A DNA stretch of 22,594 bases, taken from NCBI GenBank assembly GCA_018374635.1, contig JAHAEW010000051.1, positions 1-22,594 on the forward strand. The letters run 5' to 3'. A program made the position numbers and the translations under genes. This document shows positions 7,231 to 14,845 of the stretch, in pieces. Source of the DNA: Clostridiales bacterium (lineage in GTDB: Bacteria; Bacillota; Clostridia; Oscillospirales; Oscillospiraceae). The notes beneath the pieces are model-generated. The model made no database searches. It saw only the letters and a list, made by a program, of their open reading frames with translations, and was not told the DNA's origin. How positions within the stretch are numbered: the stretch's first letter is position 1; each line of letters opens with the position of its first letter.

Positions 7231-9108
7231 ATGTATCATATTACCTTTTTAGCTCCCTATCCGGGCTGTATTCCCCTTATTGAACAGGTCTTTCAGGAGC
7301 GCTCTGACCGGGATCAGATTCAATACGAGATCCTTCCCGACTACTATAACAACCAACTGGAGCACGTGACCGGAGAGGCCATCATTTCCCGCGGTTTTAC
7401 GGCCCATACCATGAAGCGGCTCAACATCCCCGGCGCCGAGCTTACCGCCAGCGGGTATGATGTGGTCCGTGCGGTGGACCACTGTGTCAAAAGCTATCCC
7501 GGAACCCGAATCGCCGTGATCGGCGCCCTCAACCTGATCTACGGCTCTGAAATGCTCTCCCGCCTCTATGAGGACCGGGATATCCGCACCTATCCCATTC
7601 AGGACGAGACCCACCTGGAGGACACCATCCTCACCGCCATCCGGGAAGGCGCGCAGACCGTGGTGGGCGGCTCCTCCACCTGTGACATTGCCCGGCTGTA
7701 CGGCATTCCATCCGTCCTGATCGAGTCGGGCCGCGAGAGTATCGATACGGCCATCAGCAACGCCATCAACATCATTAACGTCTCCCGCTATGAGAAGGAG
7801 AAGCGTAAAACCACAGACAATATCATCAACTACTCCTTCCAGGGCATCCTTCTGGTGGACCGTACAGGACGCATCGAGGTGGCAAACCACTATTGTCTGG
7901 AGCATCTCAACCACCAGAAGGGCCCCATGAAGGGGCGGCACATCGGGGAGTTTTTTCCCGAACTGCCCTACGAGGCTCTGATCCGCCGGGAAAAAAAGAT
8001 TCTGTCCGAACTCTACCGCTGTGGGGACAGACAGTTTCTCATGAACTGCGCCCCGGTGGAGGTAGAAGGGCAGGTCACCAGCTGTGTCATCACACTTCAG
8101 ACCATTGAAAAGATCATGGAAGAAGAGCGGGCCATCCGTAAGCGGATGCATAAACAGGGCTTTGTGGCCAAATATTCCTTTTCCGACATCCTGCACGTGG
8201 AAAAGACGCTGGATGAGACCATCCGCAACGCAGAGGACTTCAGTGCGGTGGAGTCCAATATTCTGATCCGCGGAGAGACCGGGACCGGCAAAGAGCTCTT
8301 TGCCCAGTCTATCCACAATGCCAGCCAGCGAAAAAACAGGCCCTTCGTGGCCATCAACTGCGCCGCCCTTCCGGACAACATCCTGGAGAGCGAACTGTTC
8401 GGCTATGTAGAGGGCGCTTTTACCGGCGCGGCCAAGGGCGGCAAGGTGGGATTCTTCGAGATCGCCCACAAAGGCACGCTCTTTCTGGACGAGATTGGAG
8501 ACATCTCTCCCAAGCTGCAAAGCCGCCTGCTCCGCGTCCTGCAGGAGCGGGAGATCATCCGTCTGGGCAGCGACACCGTCATCCCCATCGACGTGCGCAT
8601 TATCGCCGCCACCAACAAGGACCTCTATGCGGAAGTCCAGGCCGGCGCATTCCGCGAGGACCTCTACTACCGCCTGGACGTACTGGAGCTCAAACTTCCC
8701 CCCGTGCGCCAGCGCAAACAGGACATCCCCTGTCTGGCCGAGCATTTTTTGAATTTTGAGCGCGAGAAGCACGCCTGCGTCCTCAAGGGGTTCACCAAGG
8801 GCGCCACACAGCTGCTCACCTCCTACGACTGGCCGGGCAACGTGCGGGAGCTGCGCAATTTCTGTGAGCGCATCTCGATTCTGTGCAAACGGGAGTATGC
8901 CGAGGCCTCCGATGTCCTGCGCGCTCTGCCCAGCCTGTCGGCCGGCGCCTCCCCTGTCCCGCTCCCCTCTCCCGTACAGAAAAACGAACGGGAAGAACTC
9001 CAGCGTATCCTTCTTCTGCACCAGGGCAACCGCAAGGAAACCGCCCGTTATCTCGGCATCCATCCCAGTACTCTCTGGCGAAAAATGAAGCGTCTGGGGT
9101 TGGAATGA
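7231..9108 (+). CDS. Sigma-54-dependent activator, PrpR-type sensory domain
   Basis: A 625-residue transcriptional activator of RNA polymerase carrying sigma-54. In order: a PrpR_N-like ligand domain (about 1-185: MYHITFLAPYPG..., ...VVGGSSTCDIARLYGIPSVLIESGRESI), a PAS-like domain (about 195-300, YSFQGILLVDRTGRIEVAN), an AAA+ domain with Walker A GETGTGKE near 348, the sigma-54 contact loop GAFTGA near 395 and Walker B LFLDEIGD near 417, the VPIDVRIIAATNKDL-type sensor region, and a C-terminal Fis-type HTH (QGNRKETARYLGIHPSTLWRKMKRL). All catalytic parts are intact. The ATG at 7231 is preferred over a GTG at 7216; AAGGAG lies about 14 bases upstream, a slightly long gap. It is divergent from the kdgT operon, its likely target. 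The ligand is probably a substrate or intermediate of that pathway. Confidence 0.95.
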   Translation: MYHITFLAPYPGCIPLIEQVFQERSDRDQIQYEILPDYYNNQLEHVTGEAIISRGFTAHTMKRLNIPGAELTASGYDVVRAVDHCVKSYPGTRIAVIGALNLIYGSEMLSRLYEDRDIRTYPIQDETHLEDTILTAIREGAQTVVGGSSTCDIARLYGIPSVLIESGRESIDTAISNAINIINVSRYEKEKRKTTDNIINYSFQGILLVDRTGRIEVANHYCLEHLNHQKGPMKGRHIGEFFPELPYEALIRREKKILSELYRCGDRQFLMNCAPVEVEGQVTSCVITLQTIEKIMEEERAIRKRMHKQGFVAKYSFSDILHVEKTLDETIRNAEDFSAVESNILIRGETGTGKELFAQSIHNASQRKNRPFVAINCAALPDNILESELFGYVEGAFTGAAKGGKVGFFEIAHKGTLFLDEIGDISPKLQSRLLRVLQEREIIRLGSDTVIPIDVRIIAATNKDLYAEVQAGAFREDLYYRLDVLELKLPPVRQRKQDIPCLAEHFLNFEREKHACVLKGFTKGATQLLTSYDWPGNVRELRNFCERISILCKREYAEASDVLRALPSLSAGASPVPLPSPVQKNEREELQRILLLHQGNRKETARYLGIHPSTLWRKMKRLGLE

Positions 9109-9116
9109 TCCCCTTT

Positions 9117-9175
9117 AAAAGATCACACACGCCCGATCAAACAGAACAAGTTCCCGTTGATCCGGCGTGTGTGAT
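9117..9175. terminator. Convergent terminator between activator gene and spo0A
   Basis: A 12-base perfect inverted repeat (ATCACACACGCC at 9122-9133 / GGCGTGTGTGAT at 9164-9175) extended inward, after one mismatch, by GATCAA/TTGATC. On the minus strand it is followed by CTTTT, so it may end spo0A transcripts. It also lies just after the stop of the plus-strand activator. The plus side lacks a T run. The 111 bases from 9176 to 9286 show nothing else. Confidence 0.65.
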
Positions 9176-9286
9176 GTATCATCGCGCTTCCTCCCCGTCC
9201 AGCGGAGCGGAAGCCGTGTGCCTGTCTGCATATGCTCTGCCCTTGCGCCTTGTAACTGTGCTCCCATTCCCGCCTCGGACCGGTCT

Positions 9287-10054
9287 TTACCGCTCCTTTC
9301 TCTGGAGCTGAAGCCGGTCGGCAATCATTGCGATAAACTCGCTGTTGGTCGGTTTCCCTTTCGCGTTGGAGACCGTATATCCAAAATATTTTTGCAGCGT
9401 CTCCAGGTCTCCCCGGTCCCAGGCCACCTCAATGGCATGGCGGATAGCCCGTTCCACACGGCTCGCCGTCGTATTGAACCGCTTGGCCACTTCCGGATAG
9501 AGGATCTTGGTCACCGCATTGATGACCTCCATATCCTCCACTGCAATGATGATCGCTTCCCGCAGATACTGATATCCCTTGATGTGAGCCGGCACCCCGA
9601 TCTCATGGATGATGGCGGTGACCACACTCTCCAGGCTCTGCTCCCGCTCGCTGCGCCGGCCGTCTCCCTCATTTCCGGCGCAGGGGGCCGACATCTGACG
9701 CAGCCGCTCCAGCAGCGTCGTCATCTTGCAGGGCTTCATGAGATAATAATCCGCCCCCTCGGCCGCTGCCAGTTCTGCCACATTGCTGCGGACAAAGCCG
9801 GATAAAATCAGAATCTTGGGCCGGATCTCCAGGTCCCGCAGGCTGCGCAATACTTCCAGTCCATCCTCATTTTGCAGCACCATATCCATGACCAGCACCT
9901 CCGGGATCTTCTCCCGGACCAGCCGCACCGTCTCCTGCCCGTCCCCTGTGGCTCCCACCACTTCCAGGTCCGGCTCCCCTCCAATGGTATCGCACAGCAG
10001 TTTGCGGAACTCATTGCTCGCATCTGCGATCAGAATACGTTTCTTGTTCTCCAT
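9287..10054 (-). CDS. spo0A: Sporulation master regulator Spo0A
   Basis: A 255-residue response regulator that controls entry into sporulation. The N-terminal receiver has the phospho-acceptor D57 (LVMDMV), the conserved serine (LSGF) and lysine (LMKP). The C-terminal Spo0A DNA-binding domain is typical: HEIGVPAHIKGYQYLREAI, ILYPEVAKRFNTTASRVERAIRHAIEVAW and the end GKPTNSEFIAMIADRLQLQ. The ATG at 10054 follows AAGGAG; an upstream in-frame start at 10108 would add an unrelated 18-residue tail. The acidic pair near residue 10, DD in Bacillus subtilis, is A10-D11 here (IADAS). A 0A box and an extended -10 promoter lie upstream. spoIVB, its usual upstream neighbour, is about 8.7 kb away. Confidence 0.97.
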   Translation of the reverse strand: MENKKRILIADASNEFRKLLCDTIGGEPDLEVVGATGDGQETVRLVREKIPEVLVMDMVLQNEDGLEVLRSLRDLEIRPKILILSGFVRSNVAELAAAEGADYYLMKPCKMTTLLERLRQMSAPCAGNEGDGRRSEREQSLESVVTAIIHEIGVPAHIKGYQYLREAIIIAVEDMEVINAVTKILYPEVAKRFNTTASRVERAIRHAIEVAWDRGDLETLQKYFGYTVSNAKGKPTNSEFIAMIADRLQLQRKER

Positions 10055-10125
10055 GTCGACTCCTTCTTCCAGCAGCATCCGTGCTTTCTTTCTGCCTGGC
10101 CAGGGCATTTTACCGGTTGATTAGT

Positions 10126-10154
10126 AATTTACCATAATCAGACAGCAAACGCAA
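10126..10154 (-). promoter_or_regulatory. Predicted spo0A promoter
   Basis: TTGCGT (10154-10149), 17 bases, TAAATT (10131-10126) on the minus strand, with TGG directly before the -10 (extended -10). No convincing sigma-H site was recognised nearby. Confidence 0.6.
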
Positions 10155-10185
10155 GCTATTTTTACCAATTTTTGGTTTTTATAAA

Positions 10186-10192
10186 TTCGACA
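10186..10192 (-). promoter_or_regulatory. 0A box upstream of spo0A
   Basis: TGTCGAA on the minus strand is an exact Spo0A-binding heptamer (TGNCGAA), about 30 bases upstream of the predicted -35. This suggests direct autoregulation by phosphorylated Spo0A. Confidence 0.6.
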
Positions 10193-10265
10193 CCGCACGA
10201 CTTACTTTGCGACCATTCGATTTTTTCCTCGGAAAACGGTCTGCTTCCTCTTTTTTCTCACTCAC

Positions 10266-10299
10266 AAAAAAGACTGGACAGAGCACGGTCTCTGTCCAG
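10266..10299 (-). terminator. Intrinsic terminator after ppk
   Basis: CTGGACAGAG / CTCTGTCCAG (10274-10283 and 10290-10299) with a six-base loop, followed on the minus strand by TCTTTTTT. It ends the ppk transcript. Confidence 0.92.
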
Positions 10300-10362
10300 C
10301 CTTTTCCAATTTCTGTTGATGGGATGGCCCGGTCCGCAGTGGGGAGGGCGCTCTTTTCCCAC

Positions 10363-12507
10363 TCAGCGCCAGAACATCAGGCGGCGGAGCAGTCTCTTTC
10401 CCTTGCCCGTCTCCTTGGACGGCGGGACGGGCGCCTGTGTGCTCTCCCGCACCGCCTCTTCCATGAGATAGGCCTGTGCGTCCAGCTCCACCCCCGTATC
10501 CGGGATGGGCACCGCCTCATAGCTGCCGTCCTGCCGGAGATTGCGGGCCTTGCGGGTATCCCCGCAATAGAGGGACACATAGTGCTGGATCTGCTCCCGG
10601 ATGGCGGCGTCCCAGACCGGACAGGCGATCTCCACCCGCCGCTCCGTGTTGCGGGTCATCAGATCGGCCGAACCGATATAGAGCTTGCTCTCCGTTCCGA
10701 CGCCAAACGCGTAGATGCGGGGATGCTCCAAAAACCGTCCCACCACCGAGAACACCCGGATATGGTCGGTCAGTCCGGGCACGCCCGGCCGCAGACAGCA
10801 GATGCCCCGTACATTCAGCGTGACCTGTACGCCCGCCTGGCTGGCCTGGGCCAGCTTGTCGATCAGCTCCCGGTCGGTCACGGAATTGACTTTGATGAAG
10901 ATCCGTGCCTCTTTGCCCCGGCGGGCCTTCCCGATCTCCTCGTCCATCCTCTCCAGAAGGCGGTTTTTCAGCCCATAGGGAGCCACCAGCAGGTGCTCAT
11001 ATTCTCCCCGGAGATTGGAGGTGGACATATTCTGGAAAAAGGCCGCCGCGTCCTCCCCAATGGCTGGACTGGCTGTCAGCAGGCAGAAGTCGGTATAGAG
11101 CTTTGCGGTCTTTTCATTGTAATTTCCCGTCCCCACCTGGGTGATATACTGGATGCGGCCTTTCTCCCGCCGGGTGATGAGGCAGATCTTGGAGTGAACC
11201 TTAAAGTGCTCAAAGCCGTAGAGCACCGTACATCCGGCCTCCTCCAGGCGCTCGGCCCAGGCGATGTTGTTCTGTTCGTCAAAACGGGCCCGCAGCTCCA
11301 TAAGCACGGTGACATCCTTGCCGTTTTCCGCCGCTGCCGCCAGATATTCCACCAGTTTCGCAGTGGAGGCCAGGCGGTAGATCGTGATTTTGATGGACAG
11401 CACCGCCGGATCGGACGCGGCCTCCTTGACCACCTTGAGAAACGGCTCCATCGTATGGTAGGGATAAAAGAGCAGCGTGTCCCGCCGCAGGATCTGCGGG
11501 ATGAGCGGCGTATGTTTCACCAGTCCCGCCGGCCACTGGGGCGTATACTTTGGATAACACAGGGCCGCCGCGCTCTCCGGCGGCAGCTTTCCTTCCAGCC
11601 CAAAGACATACCCCATGGCCAGCGGACTGCGGGCGCAGAAGACATAGGCGCGCGGCAGGTCCAGACGCTGGCACAGATATGTCAAAAGCTCCTCGGACGG
11701 CTCCCCCTGCACTTCCAGGCGCACCGGGGCCAGACGCCCCCGGCGCTTGAGGACCTTCTGCATGTGCTCCCGGAAATCCTCTCCCACATCATAGTCCTCA
11801 TCCTCGGGGCTGATGTCGGCGTTGCGGGTGACCGAGATCACATGTTTCTCCTCCACCTGATAGGTCTCAAACAGCTGGTCGGCACAGGCCAGCACCACCT
11901 GCTCGGTGAGCAGATAGCGCAGACCGCCCTCCTCCAGCTGGAAGAACGCCGGAAGCGTCTTTGGAATGGGGACCAGTCCAAAGCAGCGCTTCCCCTCCCG
12001 CCGGAGGGAGAGCACCACATTCAGGCTCTTGGACGGCAGGTGCGGGAAGGGGTGGTGGATGTTGATCACCATGGGAGAGAGGACCGGCTGCACATAGCTC
12101 CGGAACCAGCGCTCCACCTGTTTGCGCTCCTTCCCGTCCAGCTCCTCCATGGACAGATTGCAGATGTTGCAGCTGCGCAGCCGGGATTCCAGCTGGCTCA
12201 TGATCTTGTCCCGCTGTTTATACATGCCGGGCACCGTCTTGCAGATGGCCTGAAGCTGCTCCGCCGGCGTGAGCCCGCTCTTGCTGTCCACGTGGGTCTG
12301 CCGGGAGAGACTCATGTCATAGATCGATCCAACGCGGATCATAAAGAACTCGTCCAGATTGCTGGTAAAGATCGCGGCAAATTTCAGCCGCTCAAAGAGG
12401 GGCACGCTCTCATCCCGCGCCTCGTCCAGCACCCGGCTGTCGAAGCGCAGCCAGGAGAGCTCCCGCTCCTGCGTGTATCGGGTATCCACAGTCTTATGCA
12501 TATTCAT
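10363..12507 (-). CDS. ppk: Polyphosphate kinase 1
   Basis: A 714-residue cytoplasmic or membrane-associated enzyme that reversibly builds polyphosphate from ATP. The length and domain order fit PPK1: N-terminal RELSWLRFDSRVLDEA, the helical SNLDEFFMIRVGSI region, the head domain (NIHHPFPHLPSKSLN), and two phospholipase-D-like C-terminal halves. The autophosphorylated histidine is in FKVHSKICL (about residue 438), and the second catalytic histidine is in FLEHPRIYAF (about 595). The GTGNYNEKTAKLYTDF segment is also typical. The ATG at 12507 follows GGGAG; a second ATG two codons later is also possible. The start overlaps a short upstream frame that is the remnant of an exopolyphosphatase gene. 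A terminator follows. Confidence 0.97.
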   Translation of the reverse strand: MNMHKTVDTRYTQERELSWLRFDSRVLDEARDESVPLFERLKFAAIFTSNLDEFFMIRVGSIYDMSLSRQTHVDSKSGLTPAEQLQAICKTVPGMYKQRDKIMSQLESRLRSCNICNLSMEELDGKERKQVERWFRSYVQPVLSPMVINIHHPFPHLPSKSLNVVLSLRREGKRCFGLVPIPKTLPAFFQLEEGGLRYLLTEQVVLACADQLFETYQVEEKHVISVTRNADISPEDEDYDVGEDFREHMQKVLKRRGRLAPVRLEVQGEPSEELLTYLCQRLDLPRAYVFCARSPLAMGYVFGLEGKLPPESAAALCYPKYTPQWPAGLVKHTPLIPQILRRDTLLFYPYHTMEPFLKVVKEAASDPAVLSIKITIYRLASTAKLVEYLAAAAENGKDVTVLMELRARFDEQNNIAWAERLEEAGCTVLYGFEHFKVHSKICLITRREKGRIQYITQVGTGNYNEKTAKLYTDFCLLTASPAIGEDAAAFFQNMSTSNLRGEYEHLLVAPYGLKNRLLERMDEEIGKARRGKEARIFIKVNSVTDRELIDKLAQASQAGVQVTLNVRGICCLRPGVPGLTDHIRVFSVVGRFLEHPRIYAFGVGTESKLYIGSADLMTRNTERRVEIACPVWDAAIREQIQHYVSLYCGDTRKARNLRQDGSYEAVPIPDTGVELDAQAYLMEEAVRESTQAPVPPSKETGKGKRLLRRLMFWR

Positions 12508-12700
12508 TCACTCCCATCACTCGTTTCAGCAGATATTCCTCCCGCATGCCGCATGTACTGGCCGAGACGGCCCCTACCGCATAACCGCTCTGCACACAGC
12601 GGAGGATCGCAAGGCCGGGCAGAACCGCACGCACCCGGTCGGGCGCCGAGCGCAGGGTCTGCCGCGGGGGCCTCTGATCCCGCATTCCACGGTTTCCCAC
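12494..12700 (-). pseudogene. C-terminal remnant of Ppx/GppA exopolyphosphatase gene
   Basis: A 68-residue frame whose second half (RVRAVLPGLAILRCVQSG, then AVGAVSASTCGMREEYLLKRV) reads like the C-terminal end of the Ppx/GppA phosphatase catalytic region, where full proteins have a R(A)D...GLAIL...VS..G(L/V)REG.LL pattern. The ATPase-fold N-terminal parts, including the phosphate loops, are absent. The frame could be translated from a GTG at 12700, which has AGGAG upstream, and its stop overlaps the ppk start by 14 bases. This fits an ancestral ppx-ppk pair in which most of ppx was lost and the coupled junction kept. No enzyme activity is expected. The match is by eye on a short segment. Confidence 0.6.
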
Positions 12701-12717
12701 CTTCTCCTATTGTGTTC

Positions 12718-12746
12718 AGTGTACGTGATTTCGGTCCCGTCCGCAA
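12718..12746 (-). promoter_or_regulatory. Predicted promoter of the ppx remnant-ppk transcript
   Basis: TTGCGG (12746-12741), 17 bases, TACACT (12723-12718) on the minus strand, just upstream of the ppx-like remnant. The DNA from here to 12845 shows no gene. Confidence 0.65.
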
Positions 12747-12844
12747 GAAAATTTACAAAACTTTTACGGTCAGAATGTCCAAAAAAGCCCTGTTTTTTGT
12801 CCTCCTTCCAAAAATAGCCGGGATATAGGCCCCTCACGGACAGA

Positions 12845-12889
12845 AAATACGCGCCCGTCCATCGCTCTGGATGGAAACAGGCGCGTATT
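12845..12889 (-). terminator. Terminator after phnX
   Basis: AATACGCGCC (12846-12855) pairs with GGCGCGTATT (12880-12889), with a small inner hairpin (CCATC/GATGG). On the minus strand the stem runs into TTTT. It closes the phosphonate operon. Confidence 0.75.
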
Positions 12890-12902
12890 CCTGTGTTTCA
12901 GA

Positions 12903-13679
12903 TCAGCAATTGGCCTCCAGCCAGCCGGGCAGTTCCTCCAGCCGGTTGAGCACTCCGTGGGCTCCGGCCTCCTCAAAGGTCCTCCGTGCCCTCTCCGCCG
13001 CCGCGGCCTGTTCCTGCGCGGAGAGCGCCTTCCACTCCTCCCCGGTCAGCCCCAGAACGCTGCTCCCCTCGATGACGCCCAGGGAGCGGAGCCCGGCGTT
13101 GAGCCCCTCCTGAATGTCGGAGACCGTGTCGCCGATCTTGACCGCCTGATCCACCGACCGGATGCGGAAGCGCTTCATATTGGCATAGATCATATACGGA
13201 TAGGGACGCCCCAGCCCGTCCACCGCGTCGGGGCTGAACCAGGCGTCCGGGGCATACCCCGCCCGGGCCGCGCCCGCGGCAACCACTTCCATCATGGCAT
13301 CGGTATAGCCGGTGGTCGAGCCGATGGTCAACCCCATCCCCCGCAGGCGCTCCACCGTCTCCAGCACCCCGGGCTTCGGCAGGGCGTACTGCTCCAGGCT
13401 CTCCATCAGTTTGCTCTCAAAAACGGCGTAAATGGCATGGGCGTCCTTGTCCACCGGGGGACGGCCGTGGACCCGGGTCCAGCACGCGCCAATGCGCTCC
13501 ATGGCCAGCATGGCGCGGATATGGTCGATCTTGAGCATGCCCATGGGCCGGCGGATCTCCTCCATGGAGGCCTCCACCCCGAAGGCCCGGAAGGCCTGGT
13601 CAAAGGCATTGACCGGCGCAAAGCAGCCGTAGTCCACCGCAGTTCCGGCCCAGTCCAGAATCAGGAGCTTGACGTTCAT
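12903..13679 (-). CDS. phnX: Phosphonoacetaldehyde hydrolase (phosphonatase)
   Basis: A 258-residue HAD-superfamily enzyme that splits phosphonoacetaldehyde into acetaldehyde and phosphate. The nucleophile D9 lies in LDWAGT, the phosphonatase form of HAD motif I. The Schiff-base lysine is K50 in MGMLKIDHI. GSTTGYT is motif II, and KIGDTVSDIQEGLNAG is the acidic motif of the HAD C-terminal part. The ATG at 13679 overlaps the phnW stop by four bases (ATGA), so translation is coupled. With PhnW upstream it forms the complete two-step phosphonatase route for 2-aminoethylphosphonate. Identity is firm. Confidence 0.97.
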   Translation of the reverse strand: MNVKLLILDWAGTAVDYGCFAPVNAFDQAFRAFGVEASMEEIRRPMGMLKIDHIRAMLAMERIGACWTRVHGRPPVDKDAHAIYAVFESKLMESLEQYALPKPGVLETVERLRGMGLTIGSTTGYTDAMMEVVAAGAARAGYAPDAWFSPDAVDGLGRPYPYMIYANMKRFRIRSVDQAVKIGDTVSDIQEGLNAGLRSLGVIEGSSVLGLTGEEWKALSAQEQAAAAERARRTFEEAGAHGVLNRLEELPGWLEANC

Positions 13680-14773
13680 CCCCGCACCTCCCGCAGAAAC
13701 TCAGCCATAATGGCGGCCAGCCTCTCGATGTCCTCGGGGTAGATCTCCCCGATGTTGCCCACGCGGAAGGTCTCCGCCTCCATCACCTTTCCGGGATAGA
13801 GCACGTATCCCCGCTCCTTGATGTACTGATACATCTCCCGGAAGGTGAATTCAGCCCCCTCGGGGTAGAAAAAGGTGGTGATGATGGGCCCCTGGACCTC
13901 TGCCTCCAGATAGGCGCGGAAGCCCAGCTCCTCCAGCCGCCGCACCAGAAGCTGGTGGTTCGCCGCATAGCGGGCATAGCGGGCCGGGATGCCGCCCTCC
14001 GCCCTGAGCTCCTCCAGCGCCTTGGCAAAGGCCAGCACCACATGGGTGGGGGAGGTAAAGCGCCACTTGCCGTCCACGTCCATGGTACGCCACTGGGCAT
14101 ACAGGTCCAGCGAGAGGGAGCGGGCCTTTCCGGCGCTCTCTTCCAGCTTCTTGCGCCGGGCCAGAATGAAGGAAAAGCCGGGCACGCCCTGAATGCACTT
14201 GTTGGCGCTGCTGATGAGGAAGTCGATGCCCCAGCCGGCCACGGGAATATCCACGCCGGCAAAGGAGGACATGGCGTCCACGATGAAGGTCTTGCCCGCC
14301 CGGCGGACCACCCCGCCCACCGCCTGGATGTCGTTGAGAATACCGCTGGTGGTCTCGCTGTGCACCATGGACACATGGGTGATCCCGGGATCCGCCTCCA
14401 GCATCCGGGCGATCTTCTCCGGATCGGGGCGGCGGGTGTTCTCCTCCTCGTAGAGGACATAGTTTATCCCCGCGTGCCGGGCGATCTCCACCATGCGCAG
14501 GCCATAGGCGCCGTTGGCCGCAATGAGCAGCTTATCCCCCGTTCCCACCACGCTGGTGAGGACCGACTCCACCCCGAAGGTGCCGCTGCCCTGTATGAGC
14601 ACGGCGGTGTACTCCGGCTCAGCGACATGGCCCAGCTCCAGCAGCGCGGCGCGGATGCGCTGGGTGATCTGCTTGTAGTCGTCGTCCCAGGTACAGTGGT
14701 CAAAGAGCATCTCCGCCTTCACGGTATCCGTGGTGGTCAGCGGTCCGGGTGTGAGCAGCTTATAGCGATTCAT
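13676..14773 (-). CDS. phnW: 2-aminoethylphosphonate-pyruvate transaminase
   Basis: A 365-residue PLP enzyme (fold type I, class V) that converts 2-aminoethylphosphonate and pyruvate to phosphonoacetaldehyde and alanine. It begins MNRYKLLTPGPLTTTDTVK, typical of PhnW. QGSGTFGVESVLTS, MVHSETTSGILNDI and DAMSSFAGVDIPVAGWGIDFLISSANKCIQGVPG follow in separate stretches; the PLP lysine is in SANKC near residue 192. The ATG at 14773 is chosen; an in-frame TTG three codons upstream is nearer to the purine-rich ribosome site and remains possible. It is coupled to phnX. A terminator lies between it and the upstream transporter genes, so it may rely on read-through. Confidence 0.96.
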   Translation of the reverse strand: MNRYKLLTPGPLTTTDTVKAEMLFDHCTWDDDYKQITQRIRAALLELGHVAEPEYTAVLIQGSGTFGVESVLTSVVGTGDKLLIAANGAYGLRMVEIARHAGINYVLYEEENTRRPDPEKIARMLEADPGITHVSMVHSETTSGILNDIQAVGGVVRRAGKTFIVDAMSSFAGVDIPVAGWGIDFLISSANKCIQGVPGFSFILARRKKLEESAGKARSLSLDLYAQWRTMDVDGKWRFTSPTHVVLAFAKALEELRAEGGIPARYARYAANHQLLVRRLEELGFRAYLEAEVQGPIITTFFYPEGAEFTFREMYQYIKERGYVLYPGKVMEAETFRVGNIGEIYPEDIERLAAIMAEFLREVRG

Positions 14774-14798
14774 GGGTCTCAATCTTCCCTTCTTCTCT

Positions 14799-14832
14799 AA
14801 AAACCAGGGGACGCATACGCGCGCCCCCTGGT
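14799..14832 (-). terminator. Terminator between binding-protein gene and phnW
   Basis: ACCAGGGG (14803-14810) pairs with CCCCTGGT (14825-14832) around a GC-rich inner part. On the minus strand it is followed by TTTTT. It sits inside what otherwise looks like one operon, which suggests partial termination. Confidence 0.85.
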
Positions 14833-14845
14833 ATGATCGGTTGGA

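Noticed and set aside
7249..9063. 604-codon minus-strand open frame opposite the sigma-54 activator
   Set aside because: No domain; the plus-strand product has every motif of a sigma-54 activator.
10186..10260. Sigma-H promoter for spo0A
   Set aside because: AGGA- and GAAT-like pieces occur but never at the required spacing.
10207..12828. 873-codon plus-strand open frame opposite ppk
   Set aside because: Antisense shadow from high third-position GC; spans two terminators and a promoter on the other strand.
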